From Varroa destructor (taxonomy: Eukaryota; Arthropoda; Arachnida; Mesostigmata; Varroidae), in the NCBI RefSeq assembly GCF_002443255.2, contig NW_019211456.1:44828791-44892790 (forward strand): a stretch of DNA of 64,000 nt. Direction: 5' to 3'. This document shows, piece by piece, positions 49,772 through 62,642 of this stretch (position 1 is the first letter of the stretch; every line of letters starts with the position of its first letter). The notes under the pieces are model-generated. The model was not told the DNA's origin, made no database searches, and saw only the letters and a program-made list of their open reading frames with translations. The position numbers and the translations under genes are program-made.

Positions 49772-52700
49772 CTTTTGTTGTAAATTTATATAAAGTTGTA
49801 GCTGACTAACAGATGACCTCTTTTGGATAAGACCTACTATTAAAGCTAACTTACGTTATTTGAAAGGTGAAAATCATAAAGAAATTGATCATAATGATTA
49901 ATTACTTTATATATAAAATACGGAGTAGCATCATTTTCAGGCAAAATCGGAACTCCTGTTGCTTTCATTTTACCGTCCAAATGTGATATGGTATTGGGGT
50001 AATATTTACCAACACTACCAAATCCGACCAGAGACTGTTTAATCAGGCTTTGATGGTGGCCTACAAATGCAGATATGTGCTATATTTGATGATCGTGTAT
50101 GGAAGAACAGATTGACCGGAACCCTATAATGTAAAATTTTACAAAGGTCTTTTTTTTTAAAAAGCGTTTAATGTAATCTACAAAATGGAAATAAATAAGA
50201 GCGGACACAGTGCTTCCCTCTCATATAGGCAACTCCGACAAAATAATGTCTTGCTAAAAGAACCCTTTGAAGAACTATTACCACCTAGTTAGGCGCTCGT
50301 TAGTCGCAGCTGCGCAATAAATCATCACTAAAACTTGAAGTTTGTTGTATTCGTCACACGTGTTGTGTAGTGTATGCTCTAACTTAGCGAGCGAGTTGGA
50401 TACAAGTTCCCTGAGTCAGGATACTTACGCATGAAACAATACCTGCAGCGCAGTAGCGGCGGTCACAATAATAAAAGTTTTCGCCCGTCAGGGGTACAGG
50501 TTGTTTAATACAACAGACTAGACAGTTGACAACCAATGGAAAAAAACGTGGCATATAGCATTTCATACAGGGCCTAACACTTCACAATGTAAAAGCTTGT
50601 TTTTCACGAATTTTAGCGAGAAACCGAAGGATGATGCTTATAAGAACCTTTCACAGCTGAGATTCAATATACAAGGAGTAGAGGCTAAAAGTCATCGAGT
50701 TAGAAACCCTAAATTTCCTGAACGACAAATACGTAGAATGACATATACCAGAATTTATGCAGGGATGAGGACCATCTGGGTCGCTGCACATTCCGATAGT
50801 TGGAGAAAATGGCGGTAGCATAAAAACTTCATTCGCTTGTCCCGAATTGACACTTTTAGGTACATGGCCAATATCCGTTTGATAAGGTATTCACATATTT
50901 TAGAATAAATACAGATATAATGAACCCGCCGCTACCTCAATTATTAACTGAGTCAGGTCACTTGAACAGCCTCGAATACGGCCACATGACGTAGCGTTTT
51001 TTTATTGTTTCATTTGGCTTCTCAAGACTGCTATCGGTCATAACATAGCCCTTGTTGTTCCGGAAACAGCAAGTAGCGGCTTCGCCCAAAAACGTTCCTA
51101 CACAGCTATCTGGAAAACGTCCTCCCCACGCCGGAACCTATCGCTGGCCTGCTTTTATTCATCCAATCCAAAAATCATCGGGGACGACCGGGCCGCTTAC
51201 TTTTCAGACATATCGATGAGTATCTAGTAAGCCGATATCGACTAGCCGCTTCCGCACTACATTTAGCCACCCTCTGATTTCACCTCTCTCTGCCTGCACC
51301 TCGTACACCTGCTCTGCTGGGTCCTGCCTGTCGAAACCCAATGCCCTTTATCGACATCAACACTGTTTGGTCTTTTTCATCGTTCGCCTTAGCCGGGCCG
51401 ATGTAATTATCGCATCTCCGTTTTTCTCTCAGATCTCTCCTCTTCCGCGTCTCTATGGATATTCTGAAGAAAAAGTCTGTTGACTTTGTATGGTGTGTGC
51501 ATTTAGCCAATAATTGAAGGGCCAGATGCTGTCGTCAACGCGCAGCCATTATACTTGCCTTGGGTAAACTAAAGGTTTCCAGTTTGTCCGCGTGCTTGCA
51601 AAGACCTGAAATATTTAAGGTAGTACCATCGCTCTTAGAGTCGTTTATTATAATGTAGGTGCTTTCTGCTTTCAGTCGAAAAGACAAAAGTGAAGAATCT
51701 AGTTCTCCAGGCTTTACCTTTCTGGCAGGTAAAATACTTATGTGTGTTGGGTGCCGGAACATTGACTTGCGTCGCCCAGATTTGAAAGCAACGCGCGATA
51801 TCTGTATCTGTGTCGCATCTACATAGCATCATCTTCGGAGAAGATATCAAGAGAAGGCGAACTTGAAACTCAATACCCGACAAAGGTAATCGGCTATATG
51901 TATTTTATATGCACGATCACAGCTAAGCGAGCTAAACGATTATCTGTCAGGGCACGAAGTTTACATGTTACATAGCACAGATCAGCAGAGGAGACGGAAG
52001 CAGCTAGTATACGCTTAATGAGGGAGTAGAGTTAAACGAAGCCAGCTGCAACTGTTAACAGGGAGAGGAATGTTGAGAGGACACGAAACAGACGTAGGAG
52101 CGTTAGTCTATTGGCCTCTCGCCATGGAATTATGCGTTCAGATGGCAAGCACATTGTGTGCCTAGGTAACACCAAGCTTTATGTCACCACATCACTCTTA
52201 TACCGAACTTTAACCATGGCAGGCGGAAAACGTCAGTTCTTTCTGTCGCCTTAGCTGAGCCACGTGGTGCGTTACCAGGCATAGGGCTCGCATGGAATGC
52301 GAGGTGGTAGATGGTTAAACAGGGCCGGCTAACGGGTGACCTTGGAGCGTTCCTCTCGAGCACCCTCCGTACTGTCCAGCTCAAGCAGTTGAACAACAAC
52401 CGCACGTAGCGTGCGCATAGTCCATCGACGGGAAAGGCGACTTGTCTAGCGGGTGACTGGAGTGCGGACGAAGCTTAATGAGCATCTGCTTGTGAGCAAA
52501 GCATGATATAATAAAAGGGTGTTATAGCGAATGGGTATCGCCTGTGCAGTGTCGTTTGCGGCGCAATCTTGGCCATTCGTCCGCAATTGATTAGCTTGCG
52601 GTTGACCGGTATTGATGGTAGCAATTCGAACGTCGCTAGGAGCAAGATCAGACCACTTCTAATGCATATGATCACCGCCCTAATTGAAGGCAGTGATGGT

Positions 52701-54712
52701 AGTAGGCCTTGATGATATTTGTGCGCCAGTTTCCCTTTGGGGAGTGCTACGAGTGCAACTAGCCGTTATAAGCAGGTTTACCTTTGTAGCGAACAGAGCT
52801 GTCTACTACTAACATCGGCATTTGGCCACCATATAATGCCGTTGGTAATCAGGAGCAAATAAGCTGTACCGGGCATACCATATATATATAGGGAAGAAGT
52901 CAAATTATTTAGTTGCCGTATTAAGCGTGTGGCATAGGCAGTATGTTTACGTAGTGAAGAAAGAAACCACGTAACGTGCGTACGCCTCGACGCCTATAAT
53001 GGTCAAAAAACAAATGCAGTATAGCCGCGGCTCCCCGCTTCATCAGACGAAACAGCTCCCGATATCGGCACCAGCCGTGTGTCCATCAGTATATCACGCA
53101 AATGAAGCACTGTCGTGCATTACGCATATAAAAGGTCTTCATCCTGTTCTTGTCTCGTATAGCTAAGCAGAAAGTGATAACGAGAAAGGATTGCGGTTTT
53201 GCCCATAAAATCGAGTAGCTCACGTCGAAGGTAGTCAAGAGGTCGTTCAGTTCCATTGCCGTCCACCCAGTCAGCAAATAGATAATGAGTTGGTAAGCGT
53301 GATACGTCAAATTTATCAACATGTTTACTGGATCTAATGCTATCCCGATAGGTAAACAGGTCGTGAGACCTCATATGACGTACTATAGTCGAAACTTTTC
53401 AGTCACCAGGTACGTGCGCATTAGCATTAATCTAGATCCAGTCACGGTACAGTTCTAAAGACAGCCCTCCATAACGATCTCGCTTTTAGCCGATGTGACT
53501 GAATTGTCAGTTCTAGTGTGAACCTAAACATGGTGAGAGGTTAAAACAATAAAATTGAGCGTGTTAATAATATATTTTCAATGAAATTCTATGGAAAATT
53601 TCAAAGCGATTTTGGCGCCTTCACTGAACGAGTAAAGCCGACGTTGTCGTACAGTTGATTGCTTGTTATAGCCTATATGTTTTTTCTCAGCTGAATTTTT
53701 ATTTAGGAAAGGAATACTACGAGCCTTCAGGAAGCACAAGAGGTTTCTGGAAATGTTCCTGTGAAAAGGACGTCATTAGGCTCAGACCCTGCATTGGTGG
53801 GCCTTGTCTAAAATCTCATCGTAGTTGTCAAATTGGGATTTCGCACAGTTGTTATTTGGCGGGCACTCTATCTGAGACAGAGACAGAAAAGACTAGCAAA
53901 TGATAACAGATATCAGTAACTCTTGCTCCACGCAAATATTTACTCGATGTTTTATGGTTGATACCGCTTGATTCATTGTGCCAGCAAATGTCTATGTACG
54001 GAGTCGCCAAAAGTTCCGTTGGTTCAACAAAGACTTGATTTTACCGATCTTTTTTTTTAAAGCCTCGGGCTGTAGCTGTAGAGATTCAGTCGAGTATTCG
54101 CACGTGCACTAGCCTCTGGATCAGAGATCCGCGTGAAATACATGGGGCCTACGGTGCATGCAGGCTATTTACACACTATTTTCATGTTAGTAGGATAAGT
54201 CGCGAAGGCCCAGGAATCAGATAACTGCCTCGATTGAGTTGAAACTCGCCGGCTATGGACATACGCAGTGGTTTAGGCACCAATTTAAAGCTGTCGGCGG
54301 TGTACTGCATCGCACTATGGCCTCCGTTGATCTCACCTTTATCGATCCTTTCATCCGATTTTCTAATGACTATCGATATTTATGAGTCGATAATTCTTAT
54401 GCTGTTTTTTAGAGCAAACAATCCATAAGACGCTGATACTTGAATTGCGTGCTATTGTCAAGTTTAGCGTCTGCGTTTCGAAGTCTGCGGCCAATAAAAA
54501 GGAATCTCTCTAGCAATATTATACCTACGATATCTTTAAAACAAGTCAAGCGCAGTTAACGACACTTTTCTACATGAAGTCACTTCTATACCAAACGAAA
54601 CGTGATGAAAATTTTACCGAGGGCACAAGGTAGCCAATATTCTATTCTATCTTTTTCAGCGTTAACAATAGTAATAGTATTTTTTGTTGTTAATTTTGTA
54701 AACATATTCTTC

Positions 54713-54729
54713 TTTTTTTTTTTTTTTTT
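54713..54729 (+). repeat. Poly-T tract (17 bases)
   Basis: Seventeen consecutive T. Confidence 0.9.
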
Positions 54730-55063
54730 ATCAGAAACGGATTCATTTTGGCATTGAGATCTTATTTGGGTGGAATGCACGTCGATATGAAATCTATAAT
54801 TAAGTTAATGATAATAGTATTTGGTGACAGGTGCCTAGAACAAGGGAGCAGACAAAAAGGACTTTTGCTATCACAAAAAAAAATTATTGGATATTTTTAC
54901 TATAAGTGTGAAGTAGATAAGTGTATACTTATTTACTGCTTTTGGGTTATTGCGCTTTCGAAGTTGAATGGGCGGTTAAATGTGACTCCGAAATGTTTTT
55001 TTTTCTTTTGAAGTTGCTTTTCACTTTAAATTTGTCACATCTTGTTAAGGCTCCACGCTCCAG

Positions 55064-55224
55064 AAATACGCAAGCGACGTGGGTCGCAATGTCGATGCAA
55101 TCATTCACCGTCACAATTATCGTTTCGCAAAGAAAAACGCGCACGTGATCATATTATACTCGGGGCCACCTGTAATTGCCGGTAAGCAGTTTGCTGCCGT
55201 GGCCATTAAGGAGGGCTATGCGCT
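55064..55224 (+). CDS. Possible exon with a laminin-G-like half domain
   Basis: A GC-richer open segment in AT-rich flanks encodes HVIILYSGP, an eight-residue loop, then KQFAAVAIKEGY, which fits the laminin-G pattern 'lLLYsG...gkdF.al.l..Gy'. It can be bounded by an acceptor-like CTCCAG (ends 55063) and a donor GTAAAT (55225); read on, the frame stops at 55226. The second half of the domain was not found downstream. It may be an exon of a secreted or adhesion protein, a decayed copy, or a chance match. Confidence 0.28.
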
Positions 55225-55514
55225 GTAAATATCGCAGGTTTCGTAAGGAACCATTGCCTTCTAAATTTCATAATTCCTCACCGCGTAATCGCGGACCGGG
55301 TTCATCCTGGGGTGACAAATAAGTTGGCTTCTAAATCGGTTACATGCAAATTACAATTGAAGATATCTAGTTTTTAAGAAAGACCAGATTTGACTGTGTT
55401 CATTCACGACTCTTCGTTTTCGGTTTTTTTTAGTGCCTTTACAAACAAACTCATCAATCCTGTAGCATGTAGCAATGCTCAAAGTTGCTGGGGGTGCCTT
55501 GACAAATCCTGCAG

Positions 55515-55600
55515 GATTTAATGGATCTAGCTGCCGAGATCAAATGGTGCTGGTTGTGGATCGCGCGCAAGAGTCATTACAGTTTATCACGAGAGTGGAA
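55515..55600 (+). CDS. Possible EGF-like exon end
   Basis: After an acceptor-like CCTGCAG (ends 55514) the frame reads GFNGSSC following a split Gly codon, as at the end of an EGF module, then a short segment containing ESLQF. There is no good donor before the stop at 55601. Support is the motif alone and its nearness to the laminin-G-like segment. Confidence 0.15.
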
Positions 55601-56097
55601 TGACAATCTCAGAGGGCGCCCTTTTGCGCAGATGCAGTCTTACATAGACATATGCACATATATTTTCTGGTCTCTAGTGAGTGTTTCATACGCTAAATCA
55701 CTTGTGGGCCTTAGGTACAAAAATGGTTGGAAGGATGAGGTTTTTGCTGTCATTAAATTTGTAATTCTATATCACCTGAAAAAAACAATCAGCAGGAGTA
55801 AATACATGTTGCCTAATTTAGGTATACACCCAAATATGATTAGCTAGCGGCTGGTATTAGCGAGATTAGCACGCGGTGCCTATTTTGGTAATGCTGTTTG
55901 GGTGGAGGGGCAGAAGAGGCCTGAAAATTGTTAAGGTGTCAAGCCGACTATTCCAAATATCTGATGGAATCATAAAATACTTTTAGTGCGAAGTTGAATT
56001 TGATTTAATTCAACTGTTCTTGTTCTCTGAGTCGCTTTTTATCAGCTGTGTTCACGACACAACTAGTTGCGCTGCGCTTAAGGGGCCATTACGGAGG

Positions 56098-56121
56098 GGT
56101 ACTTGCGTGCAAGCAAGTACC
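56098..56121. repeat. Small inverted repeat
   Basis: Perfect 9-bp arms (56098-56106 and 56113-56121) around a six-base loop. Confidence 0.85.
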
Positions 56122-56466
56122 TGGATGTGTAAACAACTGAAAACGTCGATACTCAACAATGTAGTCAGTTTACCGAAATATATTCTTTGCAGACCGGAAT
56201 ACACAGACATGATTTTTTAAAATTTCTTTTGAATAAAATAGCTGCGTACGCCAGGTCGAAGATGATAGTCAGATCTACCATCGTGCATATAAGTAAACCA
56301 TACTTGATATCAGCAACAACAACAGCTAACGCAGGCAAGTAATGAGTACTAAATTTTACGTGCGAGCTCCACCCGACACCCCTCTTGGGGGTTCGTACTT
56401 TAAATATTTATTCCTCTTCGCCTAAAAGATATAAGGGGCAGAGAAAAAGGAAGCCATTTAGGGGAA

Positions 56467-56484
56467 CGAGCGAGCGAGCGAGCG
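56467..56484 (+). repeat. (CGAG)n tetranucleotide repeat
   Basis: About four and a half units. Confidence 0.88.
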
Positions 56485-57259
56485 TCCTGGTCTTCAAGGG
56501 ATTTTGTCGTCACAGCTTGCGTCTTGTGCTGTCGATCGATTACTAGGTTTGAGCTTCGTTAATAACAGTCACTACTATGTACCAATACGAAGCTTTGTTT
56601 CGAACGCAATGAGTAGTTTGGAACAGCCCGCATTATCAGAACACATATATCGAACTTTAGAATAATATAATCGTTAGAGATATGTCTATATGAAACGTTT
56701 GGTACATATTAAAGGGTGGTCTTTTTTCCTATTTCCGGATCGAAATCCCTTGTCTTTCGTGTGTTGACAAGGCTAAACAAGCTTACATCACCGTTGTATG
56801 ACTACGAGGCCGAGCGTGCGCATCCTACAGGTTTTGTAGGTGTGGCAGATCAAGTAGCCTCCGGGGTAGTACAGTGACCACGAGCCTTCCTGTCTCATTT
56901 AAAAACGAATTTTAATATTGGACTAGATACTATTGTTTTGTGCAAATGGTCGTTAGTTACTCTATATAACACCAGCGTAGCTGCGGGGGGCATTAAAATT
57001 TGCTATGCCAATAAGCTTGCTATGCGGGTTTCCCTAATATTAAAGACAAAGCTAATGTTCGAGTTAGACTGGAAAGGAATAATAAATCTTAAATTTTTTT
57101 GTTTGATTATTTTCGATATTAGACGGCTTTTTGTATGGCATGCAATAATAAGATACAACGGCAGCTATATGTTTACTAAGCTCTGGCTTATTTTTGGGAA
57201 AAAAAAGTAAAGAAAAATATTCTGATTTGCCTAACCGCAGACTAACTTTAAAATTAGCA

Positions 57260-57279
57260 ACTGTCTACGGGTAGACAGT
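57260..57279. repeat. Small inverted repeat
   Basis: Perfect 9-bp arms (57260-57268 and 57271-57279) separated by GG, with partial further pairing of the AATTAGCA-like flanks. Confidence 0.85.
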
Positions 57280-60200
57280 GCATTAATTAGTGTTTTTTTT
57301 TCCATAATTAGCATTTTTTACGTTACAAATGTAAAACTTAGCGTTCTATATATTTTGTCTTTTTTTTCACGATATCTGTCATCTGTTTAATGTTTATTTT
57401 TTCCTGGTGTTTGCTTTACACAGGTATATGCTATCTGCACTGCATCAATGATCCAGTAGTATGTAGCATGTTTTTGTTTGGCGGCAGGTGTCTCTGCCCG
57501 CCGCATTATTTAACCCTTTGCTTTATGCCTCTAAGATTATTAATTAGAAACTCTAATTAAGAAACTACTAAATATATAACGAGAACGCTGTGAACAAAAG
57601 TTCATAGTTAGAAGTTAATCCAACGAATCGCAAAGGCCGACTCGGCCATGTTTTCTGGGGAGATTCGCGGGATTTAACAAGGGCTGACTATGTTTTCTTT
57701 GCTTATTTTGCGGCTTTACTCCATCTAATGGAAAATATAAATCCGGTGACTGTACTACTATATTCGCTATAATTCAGCATAAACAAGTTGGGCATTAACA
57801 AAATGTTTTTCCGAAAAATTAATACACGAAAATGTCTCAATTTACGAGCGTGGTAACCCGGTTTACTCGATCCAACGATGCGCGCTACCTTTTAAAATGT
57901 CGGGTGATATCTAATATACGAGTGATAATAATAATTGAGTGTCAGTTTCAATTTTGGAAAGCAAAATGAACGTCTCTCTATGATCATTAATCAGTACTTG
58001 AAACAAATTGGGTTAGTGAAGGCATCGTAGGCAAACAAAGATCGAGTTTCGAAGCTCCAACGATTAGTCTTATCATTTCTTTTGTGCATATACCGGTGGG
58101 AATACTTTCGATTAGATGTGATTATGCGCACATCATTCCGTTACGCATGGAGTCTACAAATATATGGCTGTTAGGCACAATAGATCCCGTAAATGGATAG
58201 ATCGGTGTGTATCAGTAGAAGACCATCCGCAAGTAGGCCTATGCACTATTTCCTGTCTTACTATCTTCTTAGTGGCTTCTAGCGGATGAAAAAAGTAAGA
58301 AGTTTAATCTAAATGCAGCAGCCTCCTCGTGCCAATCAAAACAAGGTTTCGTGTCTCATCCCAAGGGCTTGCCACCCACACCACACCACACCATCTCAAA
58401 GAGGAGGCCCTAAAACCCCTTTAGATCACCTCTGCCTTTCAATATGGCACGGCGCCTGGGACTCACGTGACCCTAAGATGGTGATAGATGCGGCCTCCTT
58501 AGTTTCCGAGCTTCCTGGCTAGCGGTCGCTGAGAGATAGGACGGCCAGTGCCGGTCAGCAAAGGGAAGTCCCGGCCGCGACATGACAGCATCGTTGTCCT
58601 AAAAGACGCAGCAGGGGATGCAATAGATCATTTCACGGACCAGCGCACTTCGATTCCGAACGGTTAGCGGGCGTGATCCAGGATGTGCTCTCCTTCCCCG
58701 TGGCGGTTGTTGGCATCAAATATAGAACAGCGTCAATGAGGGAGAGATAGCACAAAAGATACCAAGTTGGAACATATCTTGAGATACCTTGATGTTCAGG
58801 ACCACACAAGATGGAACACCGCATGGAAAATATTGGGATGATAAGACGTATAAAGTGGGTTCAAGGTTGACATACAAGAAAGGTATAGAGTGAGCCAGAT
58901 GTTTATATACATTTTTAGCCCTTGCTGGCTAGTCGTACTGTTTTGGTGTGACTGAAGTTCGTATGAAAAATCGATAACAAATACAAGTTTTTACATTTTT
59001 TATATTAAAAACGCAGTCATCTTAGTACTGCGTTTGGTATTATTTATCAACACCCAAATATCTGAGTACATTTGAATCCAGCCATCGGGTTTGGTTGGAC
59101 AAATAGATAATATAATAGAAATAAGGCCAGTCGATTATATTTTTCTAGTAAAATGCAAAGCGAAGGATGACATTGCTTTATATTCTGCAGTACCAAGACA
59201 ACTATATAATATACTAATGACGGTAATGTCATCCTTATGGTTCATAATTAAGGAAAAGCACACAAAGTGTCACATATTTTAGCTTTTTTTTTTTCCTATA
59301 ACTGTATCGCATTCCGTCGTATTTCTACCCTAAGCACGCCTTAATAATTATTGAAATCTGTCTTCAATGAAGGCTTTCTTCTTAGTGCTATTTTTCAATA
59401 TCGGTATTGTTGGCTGACCCTTTTTTCCTTCAGCAAGTACAATTCTTTTCAGTACAAGTCACCGTATTATTCTATATACTAAAATGTCGAGGTAACAAAA
59501 AGGAACTTAATTGTCTAAGTCATCAAGCCATCGAAACAGAAGCGAGGTAGTAAAACTCAATGAATGCATCTTAATAGTAATGGAGACGGTGTTTCCTCGA
59601 CGAGAAGCAAATCTCACTAACCATTTGCTTTCTATCTAAACAAATGTACGGTTCTAGTGAAACAAAGATCATTCGCTGTGTTGAGCATGTGATATTGGGT
59701 CGGCTGAGTAAGAGGGTAAATTATTTCACTTCTAGATCTTACTCGCGCGACAAGGTACAACTGTAAACCCAGTTGCCGGCACCGTATGTATTGTGTATAT
59801 TGTAACTATCAGCCGCGCGAATCGGCACTGAATTGCAAATAGGAAAGAAGAGGGAAAAAAAATTGAAACGCAAAGATACAGCAAATGTATGCCTGACAAT
59901 CTATAATGGAGCAGATACACATACAGAAATGTACCTGGCCAGCTTTCGTGTACAGAAATAAATATCTATTTCTTAGTGTAAGGAACGTTTGTTGCGAGCG
60001 AAACATTGAGAGATTGAGCAGATCTATTGTAACTATTTGTCTTGCTATTTCCCGCCATTCAGACCGCCTTGAATAGCCATTTCGGAAATACAAAACAATC
60101 TGCGTGCACTTTATGAGTAAATGGAATCTAACAAACGCATTGACAGACATACAAATCGTAGACAGCCTCTTTCCTATTGGCTGTGAATAACAGAATGGGG

Positions 60201-61741
60201 CCTACCTTTCCGTGACGGCAAGAAGGCTGACATAGTATCATCCAAATATCACCCTGCTAGCATCACGCGCCCAACGTCGCCGGGGCATCAAGATACCAAT
60301 ACAGTATACACGCAGAAGGATTTCACCCAACCGATGAAAAAAGACCAGCCGTTCTAATAGATACAGCATCGTCTATGTATTCATTTGCACGAATATGGAC
60401 ATGCTGTATGTATATTTCGGGATGCGTACCGAATGAAGCGCCATACACCGCTTCGTCATAATGTCTGGAAGCAGATAGGCATATGAAGCCGCCTCTAGAA
60501 GACTTGCGGAAGATAGTTCTCGTTAAATTGTCGAAAAGCTTTAGAATAGGTACAGATTTGCGAAATGTCCCGTATGTTAGGGCTAACAAGACTCGCTTCT
60601 CGTGAATATTTCAAAAACCGTTAGGAGGTGTCGGATACTATTGCCCAATGGTCAGTATCTATGTACGTATATAAAGTTCAAAATAGGATAAATATGTCAC
60701 AGATTGAATGGCTTGTGGTGGAAGCACACGTATCTTGTTAGAATGGCGGTCTCCTTTTCGTTGATGTATCGCCATACATGTTATTTAAGTAGTTTGTCCA
60801 GTGTGAACTGGCATATATCTGCTCATACGGAAGTGAGCATCGTTTACTAACATCCTTTTCTTTCTTATACATCATTGCCTCGTGCGCAACATGTTGAAAT
60901 CAAGGTAGCAGTAGTAGGGCTGCCGCAGCCAAAATCGCTTAATGTCCCTGTTGGTTGACCAGTCAACAACTACGCCATGATAAACAATTTGCAGTGGGCA
61001 CATTTTAGCTGATACGATTACCGAGTTGATCATAAATACGGCGGTATATATAATACGGTTGATAATAACGATATAAAGTATTTTTTTGTCAGCATTATTT
61101 TAACGGCGTTCGGTATTATTACGTAGTTACAACGTTCATATTGTATCAATGCAACGTTGCAGAAGCTGCCTAGAAGTAACTTGATCAGTATTATTACGGC
61201 ATCGATTTTTGGGCGACATAATAGAACATCATAAATTACAGTGTGCATAAGATTGCTGAAAAGGTCTACCCTTCTAGCTTGAACCATTAGTACCTAATTT
61301 AATCTCGTGTGTTTTGCTGGATTTTGTAAAAAGGAGCAAAATTATGTGATTTAATGAAAAAAAGCCTTTGTGTTTTTATAACGTATAAGCGGTATAAATC
61401 GATTACGGATTAACCATTCTGCTTACAATTAATCACATATAACCAATTGAAATTACGTACATATTAGCAAATTTTTTAAAGCAAGGATCGGCAATTGGCG
61501 AAAATCCTGGTTGGGAAAAAAATTTGGTGTTGACGATGAAAGACGGCACATTTTGCCTATATGTAGGATACTGATTTTGCCTTTTACGCAGCGAAACCGT
61601 GTGTATCAGTAATGCAAATTTGTATTAAGGAAGGCTAGGCTATTAGATAAACCGGGCTGTACCGACGGCTGGGTGGGTCTGCCCTATTCCATCAAACGTA
61701 ACGAAGTCTCAGTAGAGCAGACTGCCTGCCAAAAGTTGTAA

Positions 61742-61900
61742 ATTTTCATCGACGATCTTTTTGCCGAAAGCCATCGGGTCTATGGTGCTTTCTTCTATTA
61801 CAATGAAGGAATTGTCTGTAATCTTGGCCCTGTTAGATCTCCGTCCAAGCTAAATTATGCTCAGATAAATTATTTCAAGTTCCAATCACGGGAACATATT
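61742..61900 (+). pseudogene. Ty3/gypsy-like retrotransposon fragment (RNase H region)
   Basis: A 53-codon open segment between stops encodes YGAFFYYNEG, then GPV...SKLN.AQ.NY.....RE. This follows the gypsy RNase H pattern 'vGAvl......G...PVa.aSr.Ln.aQ.nYs..e.E'. A preceding FIDD could be taken for the catalytic motif of reverse transcriptase but is too close and more likely belongs to the RNase H start. Possible reverse-transcriptase remains lie about 170-280 bp upstream. No LTRs were seen. It is a short, decayed fragment. Confidence 0.4.
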
Positions 61901-61903
61901 TAG

Positions 61904-62610
61904 TTTTTCACTAATAAGGATCAGATGCGTATTGTCGGTATTTCGGCACACATAGGGGCCTGCCATTCCGTGCCTGTTTTAGGTGCCTTGCTTATGGTAG
62001 AGTTTTAGGACTAGTGAAAAATCATTCAGATGTTGTTTAGAGAAGTGGGATTTGTCAAACGAGATTTGCCTGTTCTTCCTATCATTCATATTGATATATC
62101 ACTGATAGATAGAGACATCTGTCGCTCCCAAATTAATGTATTAGCAAGAGACGATACTTTTTTTTCTATACACGCATGCTAGTAAATATTTAGAGGGCGT
62201 ACTAAATAAACGTTAGGCGTTAATTATTGCTAAATTAAATAGCTAGGTAAGCCTATGGTCTTTATGCCTAATTTAACTACACTACTGATGAGACACACAG
62301 AATTTCGGATGTCTATCCACCAATCAGACGCTGTTTCGCCATTAACTGCAAGCGAAACTAGCTCTGGTCGTACACGGTAAATCTTGTGCGTCGTCTCGTT
62401 CGACATGGAGACGACTCAACAAATCGATGACGCGAGCATTCGACAGGCGCTAATGGTCGTAGTGGTGGCATGCTCTGGCTTAGGGGTCTTTCTTTCATAA
62501 ACAAATCGAAGTAAACATCACACACCGGAAAGAGTACGTAGCTCGCGGGGCTTATTTGTTAGAGGACCTCATAGTCAGCGGCCATACAAGTGCATCGCGG
62601 GGAAGTTCTT

Positions 62611-62642
<32 letters not shown>

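Larger units (their letters stand above)
45268..55048. other. No supported intact gene; AT-rich with a few GC-richer patches
   Basis: Holds weak candidates only: an open frame at 46557-46763 with a laminin-G-like end, a 123-codon antisense frame at 47710-48081, a GC-richer patch at about 48.8-49.65 kb with a TATA-like box, an (ATA)n at 49757-49771 and a poly-T. Confidence 0.6.
55601..61741. other. No supported gene
   Basis: AT-rich DNA with short overlapping open frames. It holds two small hairpins (56098-56121, 57260-57279), a GAGC tetramer run, a CCACA-type run near 58372-58394 and a GC-richer patch at 58.3-58.8 kb. A segment at about 61466-61573 recalls a reverse-transcriptase strand (K-D-G-T-F). 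Confidence 0.6.

Noticed and set aside
51635..51762. PH-domain-like W-R-T-R-F-F motif on the minus strand
   Set aside because: A single short motif with no clear donor and no neighbouring exon; expected by chance in a window this size.
53655..53903. Cysteine-rich open frame after an acceptor-like TTTCTCAG
   Set aside because: The cysteine spacing fits no known module and no donor or partner exon is seen.
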